Part shown: positions 1 through 12,005 of the stretch, in pieces
Layout: every line of letters begins with the position of its first letter
How positions within the stretch are numbered: the first letter of the stretch is position 1
Source: Amoebidium appalachense
Lineage: Eukaryota; Ichthyosporea
Reading direction: 5' to 3'
DNA length: 64,000 nucleotides
Assembly: GCA_963693365.1 (NCBI GenBank)
Contig: CAVNZM010000004.1
Coordinates: 3,720,001-3,784,000, forward strand
The notes under the pieces: generated by a model
Databases searched by the model: none
Told to the model about the DNA's origin: nothing
What the model saw: only the letters and a program-made list of their open reading frames with translations
Program-made: the position numbers and the translations under genes

Positions 1-874
1 TACCTATATGTTCGGGACAGAGAGATAACATACATATCACAACATGAGAGACATGATCACAATTATATTCAATAGCTATGTGTGTATACACACTAATATT
101 AGGTTAATGGGTTTGCTCAAGCCAAATGAACTTTTACACAAGGGCAACTATAAAGTTTTTACAAAACAACTAAAAAAGAAGGAATACTCCTGTAGTTTAA
201 GCTCAGGCACGGTTACAGAATTACAATAAAGCATCCGCTCAAAAGTATGGGGAACGAGTTTTCGTGTGTGTATGTGTGTGCTTGTGTGTGTCTGCGCACG
301 CGTGCGTGGTCACGCGCGCACGCGTATGTAAGTGTGTAGGCTTGAGCCTGTGTGTGTTTGTGTGTGTTGAGGGGTGAGGAAGAATAGGGGGGAGGGGGAG
401 GGGGAGGGTGTATGTGTGTGTGTGTGTTGGGGGGGGGGAGGGGGGGGGGATCAATTAACCCCAGTTACAAAAACATAGCACCCAAGCTGTACAAAACATT
501 CGGCTACAAAAGCCGGCTAGTTACAAGTTGGCCTTTGTATATAATCATGTTAAACATATGGCCTACAGCTGCAGAATAGCCACGGCTACTTCATTCAGCA
601 AACACACGGAGAAAAGGCCAGTAGAGGAATATAGGGTGGAGGTTGAAAGAGGCATGAAATTCCCCACAGAGAAAGAAAAGAGCAAACACGGGGGAGGCAG
701 GGTTAGGTGTGTGTGCGTGTGTTTGTGGATTGGGGGGAGGAGGGGGGGAGGGAGGGAGGGAGGCGTTGTAAGGGCCTGGAGAGGGGCCGGGGGGAGGGGG
801 GAGGGGGGGGGGAGTGTGGGGAGGGGGAGGGGGAGGGGGGGCGGATTGTGAGAGAGGGTATATGGCGGCAGAAC
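1..874. other. Spacer left of the methyltransferase
   Basis: I see no gene here. The stretch holds a GT/CG-alternating tract at about 262-440 that ends in poly-G, and a second purine-rich G tract at about 728-842 lying just beyond the methyltransferase stop codon. Open frames across these tracts encode only proline- or glycine-type low-complexity sequence and are treated as artefacts of the repeats. Confidence 0.6.
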
Positions 875-1397
875 CTAGAAACTCGTCTGGTCGTAATAAT
901 AGATGAGTAGTTCGCCATTGTCCAAGGAACACAATCCCTGCTCCCAACCCTCGACCGGATACAGCATACTCACCAGCCTCCTGCCTTCTCCTCCCTTCAG
1001 CCACGAGCCGAGCAGGTCTTTTAATCTCTCCAATGCCTTTGGCAAAAGAAACACAACCACGGCAGTAGCACCGAGCAATTGATGATCCAAGGTGAAAAAA
1101 ATCTTGCTCCAAAATGTCATATTTTACTGCTTCTTGGCATTCGCTCAAGGTTTTCCTCGCAGATTCAGCGATCGGTTTATTTGCTTCAACTCCCAGCAAA
1201 CGGCAGCCTGACGGTGCAGCAGCCAGAAGAACTGTCCCATCACCACAGCCAAGGTCTAATAATGTGTCGGATGTTTTAAGCGAGAGAAGACTCAATGCTG
1301 CGTCTATTAGCTTATTAGGTGTACGGACAAACGGGACGGCAAAATTAGCCGGAGGAGCAACCCCTCCTACCACTGTGCTAGCTACAGAGACTGGCAT
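875..1397 (-). CDS. FAM173-like class I SAM-dependent methyltransferase, with one frameshift
   Basis: The predicted role is S-adenosylmethionine-dependent methyl transfer. In the FAM173 (ATPSCKMT/ANTKMT) family the known substrates are lysines of mitochondrial ATP synthase subunit c and the ADP/ATP carrier. The first frame starts at 1397 and carries the family's VPFVRTP stretch followed by SAM motif I (LLDLGCGDGTVLL) and an acidic motif II (GVEANK). Homology then moves to the next frame (VVVFLLPKALERLKDLL to the end YYYDQTSF and a TAG at 875). The shift falls at a run of seven A at 1095-1101 (T7 on the sense strand); six would keep one frame of about 173 codons. A sequencing error, an allele or a true pseudogene could explain it. 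No intron fits. The N-terminal membrane segment of animal FAM173 proteins looks short here. Family assignment is by remembered motif similarity. Confidence 0.72.
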
Positions 1398-2538
1398 TTT
1401 TGTGTTTGTGTGTATAAAACTATATATCCATCAGAAGTTGTGACCGACCTGACAGTGTGTATTCGTTACATGAAGTGGCAGGCCTAATTGGTATGTTGTA
1501 TTACACTAAGAGACATGGCTCTCCATGCACTTGGATGCCTTTTTAAGTGTTCTCCTTTTGAAAAGTACAGCCTCCCTATGCTGTTCTAAGAGAGGGCTCA
1601 CACGTACTGACGGTGTGCACGCGCTGCGATGAACTTTACGTTCGCTGCAGACGGGATTTTTCCTTACAATCTCGCGACCGCGTGCATGCTTTCTGTCGCG
1701 GCGCCTCGACGGTTCGATAGAGTCCAGTGTTCGCTGAATGTGTAAGGAAAAATAAGGAGCCATCTCAGTAGGTGGTAGAAGAGAGGGGTGCCACGCTGTG
1801 CTGTGCACGTGAGATTTGGGATCCGTGAGATTTCCTTTTTTGTTTTCAATCAAATTCAAGCTGTACTACTGTAGTAGCGTATGCCGCATGCACCCATGGG
1901 CGCAAATGATTGGCCGAAGTACTTGCACGCAGATTTTGGAAAATTTGGAACTTGGCCAGAGGGGGAGCTAGGCAGGGGGCTGCCGGAGGCGGGAGATGGA
2001 AAGGACTGAGCGGGTGGGTGTACAGTGGGCGTGGATGAGTGTGAGGAGGTGAGGGGGAGGGGCTGGAGGGGGAGGGGGAGGGGGGGGGGGGGGGGGGGGT
2101 TCCTCGGAATACTGAATCAAAAAAATGCAGACGGCAACCTGGAGATCTGTTGCCATCAGCCTCAAGAACTTTTGCGTTTGCAGGCTGACATACTAAAACA
2201 TACCAGGAAGAGAAGGTTCCAAGTGTATTACAAAACAACCGAGGGCTTACACCACAAATAAAACACACCGTGTATTTCATGAACATACATGCAAGTGTAA
2301 TATGCGCACGCAAAACTGAGAGCCACCGTGCACTCCACACCCATTCCCACCACCGGTCTGAAAAACGAAAATAGAAAGTATATACCATGACTACAACACT
2401 GCCGTGTACGTTTTTAAATTGGAAACTAGCAACCGTGTTTGAGTTATTCAGTCATTAGTAGCCGTAATCACCCTCACTCTACAACTATTTTAAATCCACC
2501 TGATGAACATGCGGAGCAATTAGCACCGTCATATACAT
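1398..2538. other. Spacer between methyltransferase and cysteine-rich gene
   Basis: No convincing gene is seen. The stretch contains a G-rich block at about 2045-2099 ending in an uninterrupted G run. Overlapping ORFs on both strands across 1506-2388 show no recognisable domain. Confidence 0.55.
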
Positions 2539-3018
2539 CTAGCACGTTTTCCCCACCGCGTTCCCATGGCCCCTGCACATTCCCGAGTTTCCATACGTCG
2601 AGCATTGCCACGTGTTATCCGCACAGCAGACGTAAGCTTTGGGATTGTCGTACTTTCCATCCTTGTAGGAGCATTTTTTCTTATTCATCATGGCCTGTCG
2701 CAGGTCCAAATCGCAGCAAGCGGAGGTTGGTTTCTCCGGGCATTTCATTCCAGTTTTCCCACCGTGACCCCGACACATGCCGGGGTTTCCAAAGGTAGAG
2801 CATTGCCATGTACTATCCTGGCAACATGTGTACGCGTTCGGATTGTCATACTTTCTATCCTTGTACGCACATGTTTTCGCTTGCATGAGTTGCTTGAGGG
2901 TCTTTGGGTCGCAGCACTTGCCAGCAGACACCTTGCTGGCTGGTGTGGCCAGCAGCCCGCTTACGCAGGTTAGAATAGTTACCAAAGCGAGCATCTTATG
3001 GCTTTTTTTTGTGTACAC
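2539..3018 (-). CDS. Secreted protein with two 8-cysteine repeats
   Basis: This is a 159-codon intronless ORF. A hydrophobic signal peptide (MLALVTILTCVSGLLA, residues 9-24) suggests secretion; the start could be Met1 or Met9. The mature part is two tandem modules with identical cysteine spacing: CC-x13-C-x14-CC-x6-C-x8-C-x10-C. Cysteines fall at 35, 36, 50, 65, 66, 73, 82, 93 and again at 101, 102, 116, 131, 132, 139, 148, 159, an exact 66-residue period that ends on the last residue. Conserved non-cysteine positions include YKDxKYDNPxAY, TWQCST and GMCRGHG. Eight cysteines per module suggest four disulfides each. I do not recognise the fold. It could be a cell-surface, matrix-binding or defence protein, and the sequence alone does not decide. 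Confidence 0.8.
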   Translation of the reverse strand: MYTKKSHKMLALVTILTCVSGLLATPASKVSAGKCCDPKTLKQLMQAKTCAYKDRKYDNPNAYTCCQDSTWQCSTFGNPGMCRGHGGKTGMKCPEKPTSACCDLDLRQAMMNKKKCSYKDGKYDNPKAYVCCADNTWQCSTYGNSGMCRGHGNAVGKTC

Positions 3019-3260
3019 CTTTAAGTGATGGGCGGCTTCATTAGCAAGTCATTTCCAGAGCCCTATGATACCGTCACAGTGTGACAGTGCAGGACTAAGG
3101 CGCGGGTCGCCGGCCGGGCCTCCGACTCGGAGTTTGTGTCCACCCGGCAAATTGCAGATGTGACATGCGATGCCCAAGTCACCAATCAAAACAGAACATT
3201 TGCGTTGATTGGCTCAAACAGCACCGTCACTGCCTCGACCTGCCACTACCCTAAGGGGTG

Positions 3261-3590
3261 TGGCGACTTGACTTCAAGTCGCGACTTGACGTCACCAAGC
3301 ACCTGACTTCAACCTAGTCAAGTCAAGCAATGAGGCCGGACATGTGACTTGACGGGGGTAGGGGGGCTTTGGGGGGGGCAAGAATAGGAGGGTGGGTGAG
3401 AAGGGGGGGGGGGGGGGGGGGGGGGGGGGCGGCAATGCCCGCCCGTGACCCAGCCGGCCGGAGGAGTTGCTAAAGGGGTTTACACACTTTCTATAAAAAA
3501 AAAAGTACTTTTCAAGTCGCGACTTTTAAGTCAAGTCAAGTCATCAAACCCAGCAAACAAATATAATTATAAGTCAAGTCAAGTCATTGA
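3261..3590. repeat. Dispersed AAGTC/GACTT pentamer repeats
   Basis: The words AAGTC and its complement GACTT recur many times in two clusters, about 3261-3355 and 3510-3590, often as tandem copies (AGTCAAGTCAAGTC) or as the palindromic AAGTCGCGACTT seen at about 3276 and 3514. The clusters flank a G run at 3404-3429. No coding or known structural role is evident. Confidence 0.7.
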
Positions 3591-5348
3591 GGCTCTGCCA
3601 CACCCGGCGGCCAGTCTGTCCGACTCACACACCGGTGTCCGGTGTCACCCAGCTCTGCCGCGCTCTCTGCAGGCTCAAGAGCGGCTGTTGTATGCATGTA
3701 CTTGTAGGCTCAGCTGAGCAGAACTTGCAGCAGATTAGGAGCCAGCAGGCCCGTGGAGAGCTCAAAAGTTCAGCCGAGCCCAGGGCTGAGTCAACAGGCT
3801 GTGTGGGTGTAGTACTACGGGCTGATCTGATTCAATGCCAACCGTTTTTCAAGACGCCGATAGCTTTTGCAATTACGGCTCTGACAACGGCTTTTTAAAA
3901 AGGCCCAAGAATATAATATAATTCTCAAGTGGATGTCTCCCGAGTCGCCAGTTTACTACTCGACAATTGGCCATGTGTGAGTGCACGCCTTGGTGTGGAT
4001 ACACTGCATGCGGCAGCCGGCTGCCTGGCATGAAAACTAACATGCTTCGCGCATGCATGCCTGCCCGTGCGCGAGCATCTCATTGATAGCATGATGATGG
4101 TAGCAAGACATACACCCGGCGTACCGTGAACGTTGTGCGTGCGAGGTCAGTAGTTGCGCAAATTTTTTTAAAGCCTTTGGCCAACCCGTTGTCGGGCAGT
4201 ACTAGTGGTCGTCGCATGCGCACACACGTGTGTGTGCACGTGACACGCACACACCCGTGTACACACACACACAGGCACACGCGGACACACATGGACACAC
4301 GTAAGAACGCACACACGCACACACCGCGAGGAGGAGGAGGAGGAGGGCCCGGGGGAGGGGGGAAGGGGGCTCTTGACCACGAAAGATACCGATTAGACAC
4401 TGCAACATTAATATTACTCTCTCGTTGTTTCAAAATGGTCTGTCTAAGCCACAGGCATTCATCTGGAATAACTATGAACTCAAAATTCGTGACGGGCAAC
4501 TCCGTGCTTAGTGTACATATGTTCTTCTCAGCTAGCACATATACAACGTTAACCCGTATATATATTCACTACATGCAGATTGTGTGAAACTTCGGGGCAC
4601 AAAATGTCGTTTCACTGTCTGTAAAAACAACCAAAAGTTTCCTTTACTAAGCCGAGTCTAAATTTCAGGAGTGTAGCTGGTAAACACACGTCCTTCCTCC
4701 TCGAGTTTTCTCAGCCAGCAATTGCAACTGCCTTGCTTCGTTGTTCTCTTTCATAAAATTTCAACATTCATCGATGAAAAAAACACTGCCAGATTCTCAC
4801 TGATCATGACACCTGAGATCTATACTACGCCATCAGTTTCAAGCGCTTTCTCCTCAACAGTATATATATTATGTATAATTGATATGTTCAAAAGTCGTTT
4901 TCTACATATGTATGTTGTTGGGTGGAAGTACTGTTGGCCTTGGTGCCGACACATCATCACAACGCATACATGTCGTTAACAAACAGCAGCCCCTCCCCCC
5001 CCCCCCCCCCTAGCGCCACCCCCTTCCCCCAATATGTTATACGTTTGGCCTCGTCCAACGTACACATCTAAAACCGTATACACCGAGTTCTCTTTAACTT
5101 AACTTAGTGAAGCCCGTTTTTGGTTGCTGCCTTGGTGCCGGTGTCCTTCCCACCTCCATCTGCAACATAACATAATGCTGGTATGGGTCGGTCCACGGGT
5201 CATCCACAAGGCCCATGTCAACATCATCGCTACCGCTCCAATCCAGTTCTGGGAGGAAGCTCAAATGGCTCTTGGAGGCTTGCGACTGGGGGAGGAGCTG
5301 CTATAAAAGGGTGTGTGGGACCCAGAAGATGAGGAGAAGGGGCCAGGG

Positions 5349-5467
5349 GGAGGGGAGGGGGGGGGGGGGGGGGGGGGATTAGATTGTGTTGACAGAATAT
5401 AAGGTAGACAATCACAACTGAAAACACAACATGTACACAGATTTTGCATAACCAAAAAGCCCAACAT

Positions 5468-5498
<31 letters not shown>

Positions 5499-5499
5499 A
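5349..5499. repeat. Two poly-G runs
   Basis: Uninterrupted G runs of about 30 bases lie at 5349-5378 and 5470-5499, separated by about 90 bases of ordinary sequence. Confidence 0.85.
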
Positions 5500-6648
5500 T
5501 TCAGAGTGTAATGGGTAGACAAAGTTGCACAGGGAAACACATGGTCGTTAAGATGCAGCATGTACAGAACTATTAGAATCAGGACACGCGGCAGTCTGTG
5601 ATAGCCAGGTGGCGGGAAAGTAAACACATATCGATAAAATTCTTAACCTTTTTAGAAAAGTTTACCCCCTCCCATTTGATGACCTCATATCTATTATCAT
5701 GTAGTTCTTAATCCAAATCCGAACCGCTTACGGTCAACCTAAACTCACTAACCCAGCTTCAAAGAGAATAGCTTAAATAATCAATAGCTCACAGTAAGTC
5801 TATTCCCGAGTAAAATTTTATAAAGTTTATCTGAATAAGCTAACATTGAGGAAAGAATAAAAAAAAATAAAATTTAGAAAAAAAGAATAAGATACAGAAC
5901 ATAAGTATAGGAATCAGTGGTGCTCTTGAGTGCATGGCATAAATAAATTGCGATCGCACACGGTATAACATAAGTGCACCACCTTAGGCCCGGCTTCGCT
6001 GTTTTACACGTGTCTACTCCCTCGCCTCCTTGCTGGAGGCATTCCGGTTATAGTATTTCTTGTGTAGTAGCACCATGAATAGTGTTTTCTTTCTTTGTTT
6101 ATCTGGTGATAAGAGAGGCCGCTTGTCTGTTCATGTGTGGACTGACTCGGATCATGAACACGGGGGAACTTGGCTTTATTTGGCACAATCTTCTGAGTGA
6201 TCGGGCTGAGATGCCAACAACAGCAGATGGGGGCAAGCCAGCCTTGCGTCGCGCGTGAAAATAGGCAATGCGACCAACTGCCGATGAACAGCCAAATCGC
6301 TGTAGCTCTGTCTTCTCTCTTTATGGCGCACTTTCCAATATAAATTTTAGCCAACTTCGTTCTGATGTCTCTTCGACACCTTGTTTTTACGACTGTGGCA
6401 ACTTGTGGATACTGAACAGTCGGATTTCTCAAATATACGTCTATATGGAACAGAGAAACTTTGAATGACCTTGAAACAGGTTAATTTTATTTGAACAGGT
6501 CAATCCGATCATAGAAAAAAAAGAGGAGTCCAGCAACACCCCACTCCCACACGCACACCCAGAAGAACGACTAGTTGAACTTCAACCAAGAAAGCAAGAT
6601 GCAAAGCAAAAAATGTGGAAGGAAGCAAGGAAAACAAAAGGCACCTAC

Positions 6649-7043
6649 CTGCGACTGTGCTTGTCTCGTGTCAGCCGCCTGAGCTTGTCTTGTGTTGTTG
6701 TTTCTACCCTCCATGTTTGCCTGATTTACATTAAGATTCGTGGCCGAAGACCCATTCCTCGGCGTGTTTTGCGGCAGCAAGCTTGTGTTGAACTTCGCCA
6801 GAAATGCTTCTGGGAGTATGTGTGCGTCCTCTGACAACCAGTCGAACGGTGCGTACTCGGACTCATCGAGCAAGGAGCCACCCACGGCCCCTGAGAGAGG
6901 CGAAACAAGTGATGTGCCCATTTCCAATTCTCGTGCTGTGAATTCCGTGGATTTTGCGGCCAGGTGCGGCAAGCGGGCTTGATTACAAACGCATATAAAA
7001 GATTTTCGAAAGGGAAACGAATTTTGGTTCGAAGAGTGCCCCC
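6649..7043 (-). CDS. Possible internal exon of an unknown gene
   Basis: An open stretch on the minus strand runs from a plausible acceptor (CCTACAG, exon start 7043) to a plausible donor (CAG|GTAGGT, exon end 6649). The encoded sequence is of ordinary complexity, for example ESEYAPFDWLSEDAHILPEA, and ends in a Q/N/A-rich part (NNNTRQAQAADTRQAQSQ). I do not recognise a family and could not find neighbouring exons, so this may be one exon of an unresolved gene or a chance ORF. Confidence 0.3.
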
Positions 7044-8379
7044 CTGTAGGTTCAAAAAAAACACCAAAAGTTGTTAGAGTACCATGTCATTGAAGGCTAA
7101 GACCGGCAGTTCCCGAGAATAGGAGTTACCATGAGGTCAAACACTGCTCCTTCTCCCAAGTGTTCTAGCATGCACGTCTTTATGGCTCCAAGCTCCTCAG
7201 CACACAACACATACCGAAACTCGGGTCACTAAGTAAGGGGTTTCAGTCAGTAATCCTCACTAAATAAGCTACAGTTTCATGTAAAGGGCTGTTGCATCTG
7301 AACAATGTCGTAGCCCAGAATAGCGTTTCGCATCAGTGTACCGGTTATAACTGCTGAGTGAATAACTTCATATAGCATGGTTATGTAAAAACTCCATTTG
7401 ACGATTGAAACGGTAGTAACGTTTGCTCTTGCGTATACGTTTCGTTTCTCCTTCTGCGTTTCACGCTACAGAGACGCTAAACTAGTACAGTACACTCAGG
7501 TGATGATGTACCGTAATACTCTTTCTGCACAGGGAGGCAGATTTACTCATTCTACCACGCGTTATCACTGTGTTGCGAGTGTCACTGCCAGTGCATGGGA
7601 TGGGATGGAAGAACGTAACCGTCAGTGCTGTGGCTATGTCCCCCTGATAGCGACCCCAAATATTTTCAAATTTCTTGACATAAAAATACTTTTTTCTAAG
7701 AGAACAAAAATGATTACACAGTGTGTCATAGGGAATATTTTCATACCCCAATGCACACTTATGCTGCAATTATAGAAATCATCAAAATGCAGTAAAAGTA
7801 GATGGCATTGCTGCAAAGTATAGCAAGAATCATGTGCCTGAAAATACACTTTGGTCAGCTGAGAAAATTTTCCCAAACCCAGATTGAATACATCCGCCAA
7901 TCAAACGCGCATAGCTTATCTTTTTTATCCGTAGGAGTCAGTCATTCCCGACCGAGGAAGGGTGGGTAATTGGGTAGGATGTGGGTGGGGAGGGTGAGCT
8001 GTCTCACGTGAGAGGATCCGGGTACAGCCAATCAGAGTGCGCCAATCAATTAGAAAGCAGAGCGCAGAGCTTTAATTTAACCAGCTCTCCCATTCATTTT
8101 ATCGATTGGATTTCCAAGTCAGAACACGCATTATGACGCATTTCCAAGCCAAAGCACAAGGCATTGACACGTCACACGGCCTCTATAACTTTTTTATAAG
8201 TGCGCCGGCGGCAAAACATGGGCGGACGCAACCAAAACACACATCGTGGCAACCAGTACACGTGATAGGAGACACGTGATAGAACAACTGTGAGCATGTC
8301 CTCGCGCCTGTGCATCTTGTGAGTCAAGGACGTCAGCCTGTCACAGTGCCACCCGCCGCAAACCAGTCCATGCGCCAGA
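7044..8379. other. Unique sequence without a recognised gene
   Basis: Ordinary base composition with short ORFs on both strands at 7398-7900 that overlap each other and show no domain. Nothing else is supported. Confidence 0.45.
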
Positions 8380-8770
8380 TGATATTGCGAATCGTGTTCT
8401 CAATTCGATTCCGAATCCTTGACTGCTTCCAATTCGATTCCGAAATCCTAGACCGATTCCAATCCGATTCGTAATACCTTACCACTCCGATCCGATTCTG
8501 AAGCGATTTCCGATTTCCGCCCCAGATGAGTCAGAGACGACAGCATGCTCGAGTGGGGCGAGGGAAGCGAGCCCCGCAGGGCAGCAGCGCGCAAGTGCTA
8601 ATAAGAAAGCCTGAAGGGAGAAAAGGCCACCATGTGCTCAGAGCCTCGAGATCTGTTTCAAGTCAGATGATGTTGCGATGCGAGTCAGTTCTCAATCCGA
8701 TTCGAAATCTACACCGATTCCAATCCGATTCCGAATTGGTTTCGAATCGGTTCCGGCTAGCTCCAGAGCC
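8380..8770. repeat. Degenerate GATTCCGAATC-type repeats in two clusters
   Basis: Variants of the near-palindromes AATTCGATTCCGAA and CCAATCCGATTC recur about every 20-30 bases at 8382-8520 and again at 8690-8758. The two clusters are separated by about 170 bases of different sequence. The units are imperfect and in both orientations. This could be a decayed element or a multi-site binding region. Confidence 0.6.
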
Positions 8771-10956
8771 TTGGTTCGGGCACACGCGGAGGCTTTATGG
8801 CGACGCAATTCATATCAAATCTACGGCAGCTTCGACATTCGACAGTCCGTTATTGCCATGCGTAGAGTTGGTTACAGCTTAGCATATGCATATGATATTT
8901 AAACTTATAACTAAGTTATGAATCACTTATTATAGCACCCAAACATCAAAACACTTTATACAGCTAACCAAGTATTTAAACCTACCTGGTTTCGCTTTAA
9001 TTCCCGGGGCCTCGGCAGGGGTTGTGGGGTTCAAAGGTTGGCTGCGCTACACGTTTTACCTTAAGCGCAATCATATTGTCAGAAATTTAAAACTTTTAAA
9101 TTATGTTAGCGGGGTTCGTCTCATGAATGACTCGTACAGACCCCTCATATTATGAAGTTTGACGACCCATTTCAGTATCTATTTGACACTCCCTTATCGA
9201 TTACACACCCCGAAAGACAAAACAGGGCTTCATATTCCGCTCTGGAGTTCCAAAATAACCACCTGACCACCTTTTACCCGGGAAAACACCTTTTCTTGTA
9301 TGAAAACACACAAAAATACACTATTTTAGCCTACTTCACTGCTACGAAAAACCAATGCAGCACCTCACAGCGTTACTCGTATTGACGCCCTGGGCTTAAT
9401 CGTAAATACGACGAAAGTTTGAGTCGTAATTCAACCCCTGAGCCTCGATTTATCCGATTGGGTAAAAGGCTATGCTTTTTTTGGTTGGCCAATCATATTC
9501 TACAGCTGAATCCACTGGTGACCGTTTGCCACAACGTTGCCTGGTGCATGGGAGCTCTCGCTTATATAGGGACAGAGGAGTCGTGTGAATGACATACTGA
9601 GTGTAGTAATGGAATTTGTGATATCATACTCTTGTGTGATTATTCTACAGTGTTGTCGACTCACATAAACTGTAATGTGTAATATTCGCCCAACATGATG
9701 ACAACGCCGGCTCAAGGATCATCGTGACATTGCCATGCGAAATTCCTGGATCAGATGCCATAGTCCCCCTAGCTCCACTCTGAACTTGGCGGTCACATCA
9801 TAGTACTCACAGGGCTGGTCGGCCAGGCCAAGACCAGGCCCGCGGGATCCAATAATGTATGCATACTCTGTGCCATGCGCATGCCACTAAAATTTTTGTT
9901 GTAATGATATCAAGTTCGAGCCAGTGACTGTAATGACTACACATGTATCACATGGAGATATGACGAGTACCGTAACCCTGACGCGCCCATGCATGCTGCA
10001 GCTCCATGTGTTTTACTTGAATGCTCACAAATTCACAATCCTGAAGAGTGATTCATAAGCATACGACGTCAGGCCAGATGGTTCGAGGCATGCACACCGC
10101 ATGCATGGATCGGGCCAGTTGAATCAGCCGCATCACTGAGTCGGACATGCATGTCTGCCAAAGTCACAAATTCAAGGGCGCCGGAATGATCTGGAACCGG
10201 GCCTCTGGAGTTATTTTGAGCGGCAATGCTGTAAGTAGCGAGGTCTCTGATCTATGGCCAATCGCAATCTACAATTTGACTAGATCAATCTTCGTGGCTC
10301 ACGGATTACGTAATAATCAGCCTTTAGCCCAATCGGGCAAAACACGAAATCATCCCGAGTAACCGTTTTTGTGCCACCGGCAAAGGCATGATTGGTGTTC
10401 CCGCATTCCTGAGGATCGGAATGCACTTCCTGAGCCAAAAACGGACGAAACGAGCCGGTTACTTCCCGAACCGGCTCGGAAACTCCCGAGCCAGCGAGAG
10501 TCTCCCGTAACAGGGCTACAATATCGAACCCCGTCCTTAGGCATACGTATTTGCTATTTTTAGAGATCTTCGGATTGATTCAGTTGAGTTTTGACTTCTC
10601 AATTCGGAATGATTACCCCAGAATCGGCAGGCCCCGCTGAGCGTATGACAACTGCGGCCACGTACACTCGAGCTCGAGCAGGAGACTGAGGCCGCGGTGT
10701 GTAATAGTGCAACAGTAGGTGTAATCGCTAACGGCTCTGAGTAAACCTTTATCCTAACGGGAAAATCACTTCTGCTAATTTTCAGGAGGGGTTTACTAGT
10801 GAAAAGTGCTCAAGTACGTCTGCACGTGGGGGACCATTGTAAGCGAAAACGGTCACAAGGAGGGACTTGTTTCGTGAAGTTGAGCGACGCAACATAGTAC
10901 GCAAACCCCACAGATCCGGCGTTGAAGTTTATCTATGTAGCTAGAACCATATTCCT

Positions 10957-10958
<2 letters not shown>
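8771..10958. other. Unique spacer without a recognised gene
   Basis: No supported gene. Short ORFs at 9152-9385, 9500-9715 and 10147-10563 lack any recognisable domain and have no convincing splice partners. A short perfect hairpin lies at 10451-10478. Confidence 0.45.
10451..10478. repeat. Perfect inverted repeat with 10-bp arms
   Basis: The arms CGAGCCGGTT and AACCGGCTCG are separated by an 8-base loop. A partial third copy (CGAGCC) follows at about 10487. The function is unknown. Confidence 0.7.

Positions 10959-10959
<1 letters not shown>

Positions 10960-11018
<59 letters not shown>
10960..11018. repeat. (TA)n microsatellite
   Basis: About 29 uninterrupted TA units. This is the only long TA tract in a window dominated by GT, GA and G tracts. 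Confidence 0.95.
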
Positions 11019-11019
<1 letters not shown>

Positions 11020-11285
11020 GGTACTGTACCCGGCTAATATCAATCATGTATGTATATGTAGCCTAGGCTATGTGTCAGTTGGTAGATGTATTATTAGGTT
11101 GTATCATATATATGGAGATATGCAGTAGTAGGTACAGGTCAAAAAAAAAACCCCTATAATTATATGAATCGAAAGCTGGCATTTTCTTGGGTGCAGTGCC
11201 ACGTGTGTTCAACATGATGAAAATCTACTTTTGCGCGCATCATGTGTGTGCGAGTTGTGTATGTGTGTATGTCACGGTGTGTGCT

Positions 11286-11287
<2 letters not shown>

Positions 11288-11338
<51 letters not shown>
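11288..11338. repeat. 51-base poly-G run
   Basis: An uninterrupted G run directly left of the long GT-rich array. Confidence 0.95.
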
Positions 11339-11339
<1 letters not shown>

Positions 11340-11368
11340 GGGGCAGTGTGGGTCAGTGCGGTACCCGT

Positions 11369-11402
11369 GACAGTGTGTGTGTGCGTGTGCGTGTGAGTGT
11401 GC

Positions 11403-11454
<52 letters not shown>

Positions 11455-11459
11455 CAATT

Positions 11460-11490
<31 letters not shown>

Positions 11491-11587
11491 TCACACACTG
11501 TGCATGTGTATCATACGGTGCGTGTGTGTGTGTGTGTGTGTGTGACGTGTGTGTGTGTTTGTGTTTGCGTGTGTGTGTGTGTGTGAC

Positions 11588-11622
<35 letters not shown>

Positions 11623-11714
11623 CACTGTGTGTGTATGTGTGTGTGTGTGTGTGTGTTTGTGTTTGTGTGTGTGTGTGTGTTGAACTTGTCACACACTGTG
11701 TATGTGCATCATAT

Positions 11715-11755
<41 letters not shown>

Positions 11756-11767
11756 GTCACACTGTGT

Positions 11768-11831
<64 letters not shown>

Positions 11832-11856
11832 CACTGTGTATCATGTGCATGTGCAT

Positions 11857-11899
<43 letters not shown>

Positions 11900-11926
11900 C
11901 CGGCTATGTATATGTGTGTGTGCGGC

Positions 11927-11965
<39 letters not shown>

Positions 11966-11970
11966 ATGTG

Positions 11971-12005
<35 letters not shown>

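Larger units (their letters stand above)
3019..6648. other. Gene-poor spacer with several homopolymers
   Basis: I see no supported gene. Contents: CAAGT-type repeats at 3261-3590, a G run at 3404-3429, CA-rich sequence at 4214-4324, a C run at 4986-5010, G runs at 5349-5378 and 5470-5499, and AT-rich unique sequence around 5640-5960. A 142-codon minus ORF at 6004-6432 has no recognisable domain and is not called. Confidence 0.5.

Noticed and set aside
6004-6432. 142-codon minus ORF
   Set aside because: No domain, no clear splice partners to 6649-7043, and composition typical of chance ORFs.
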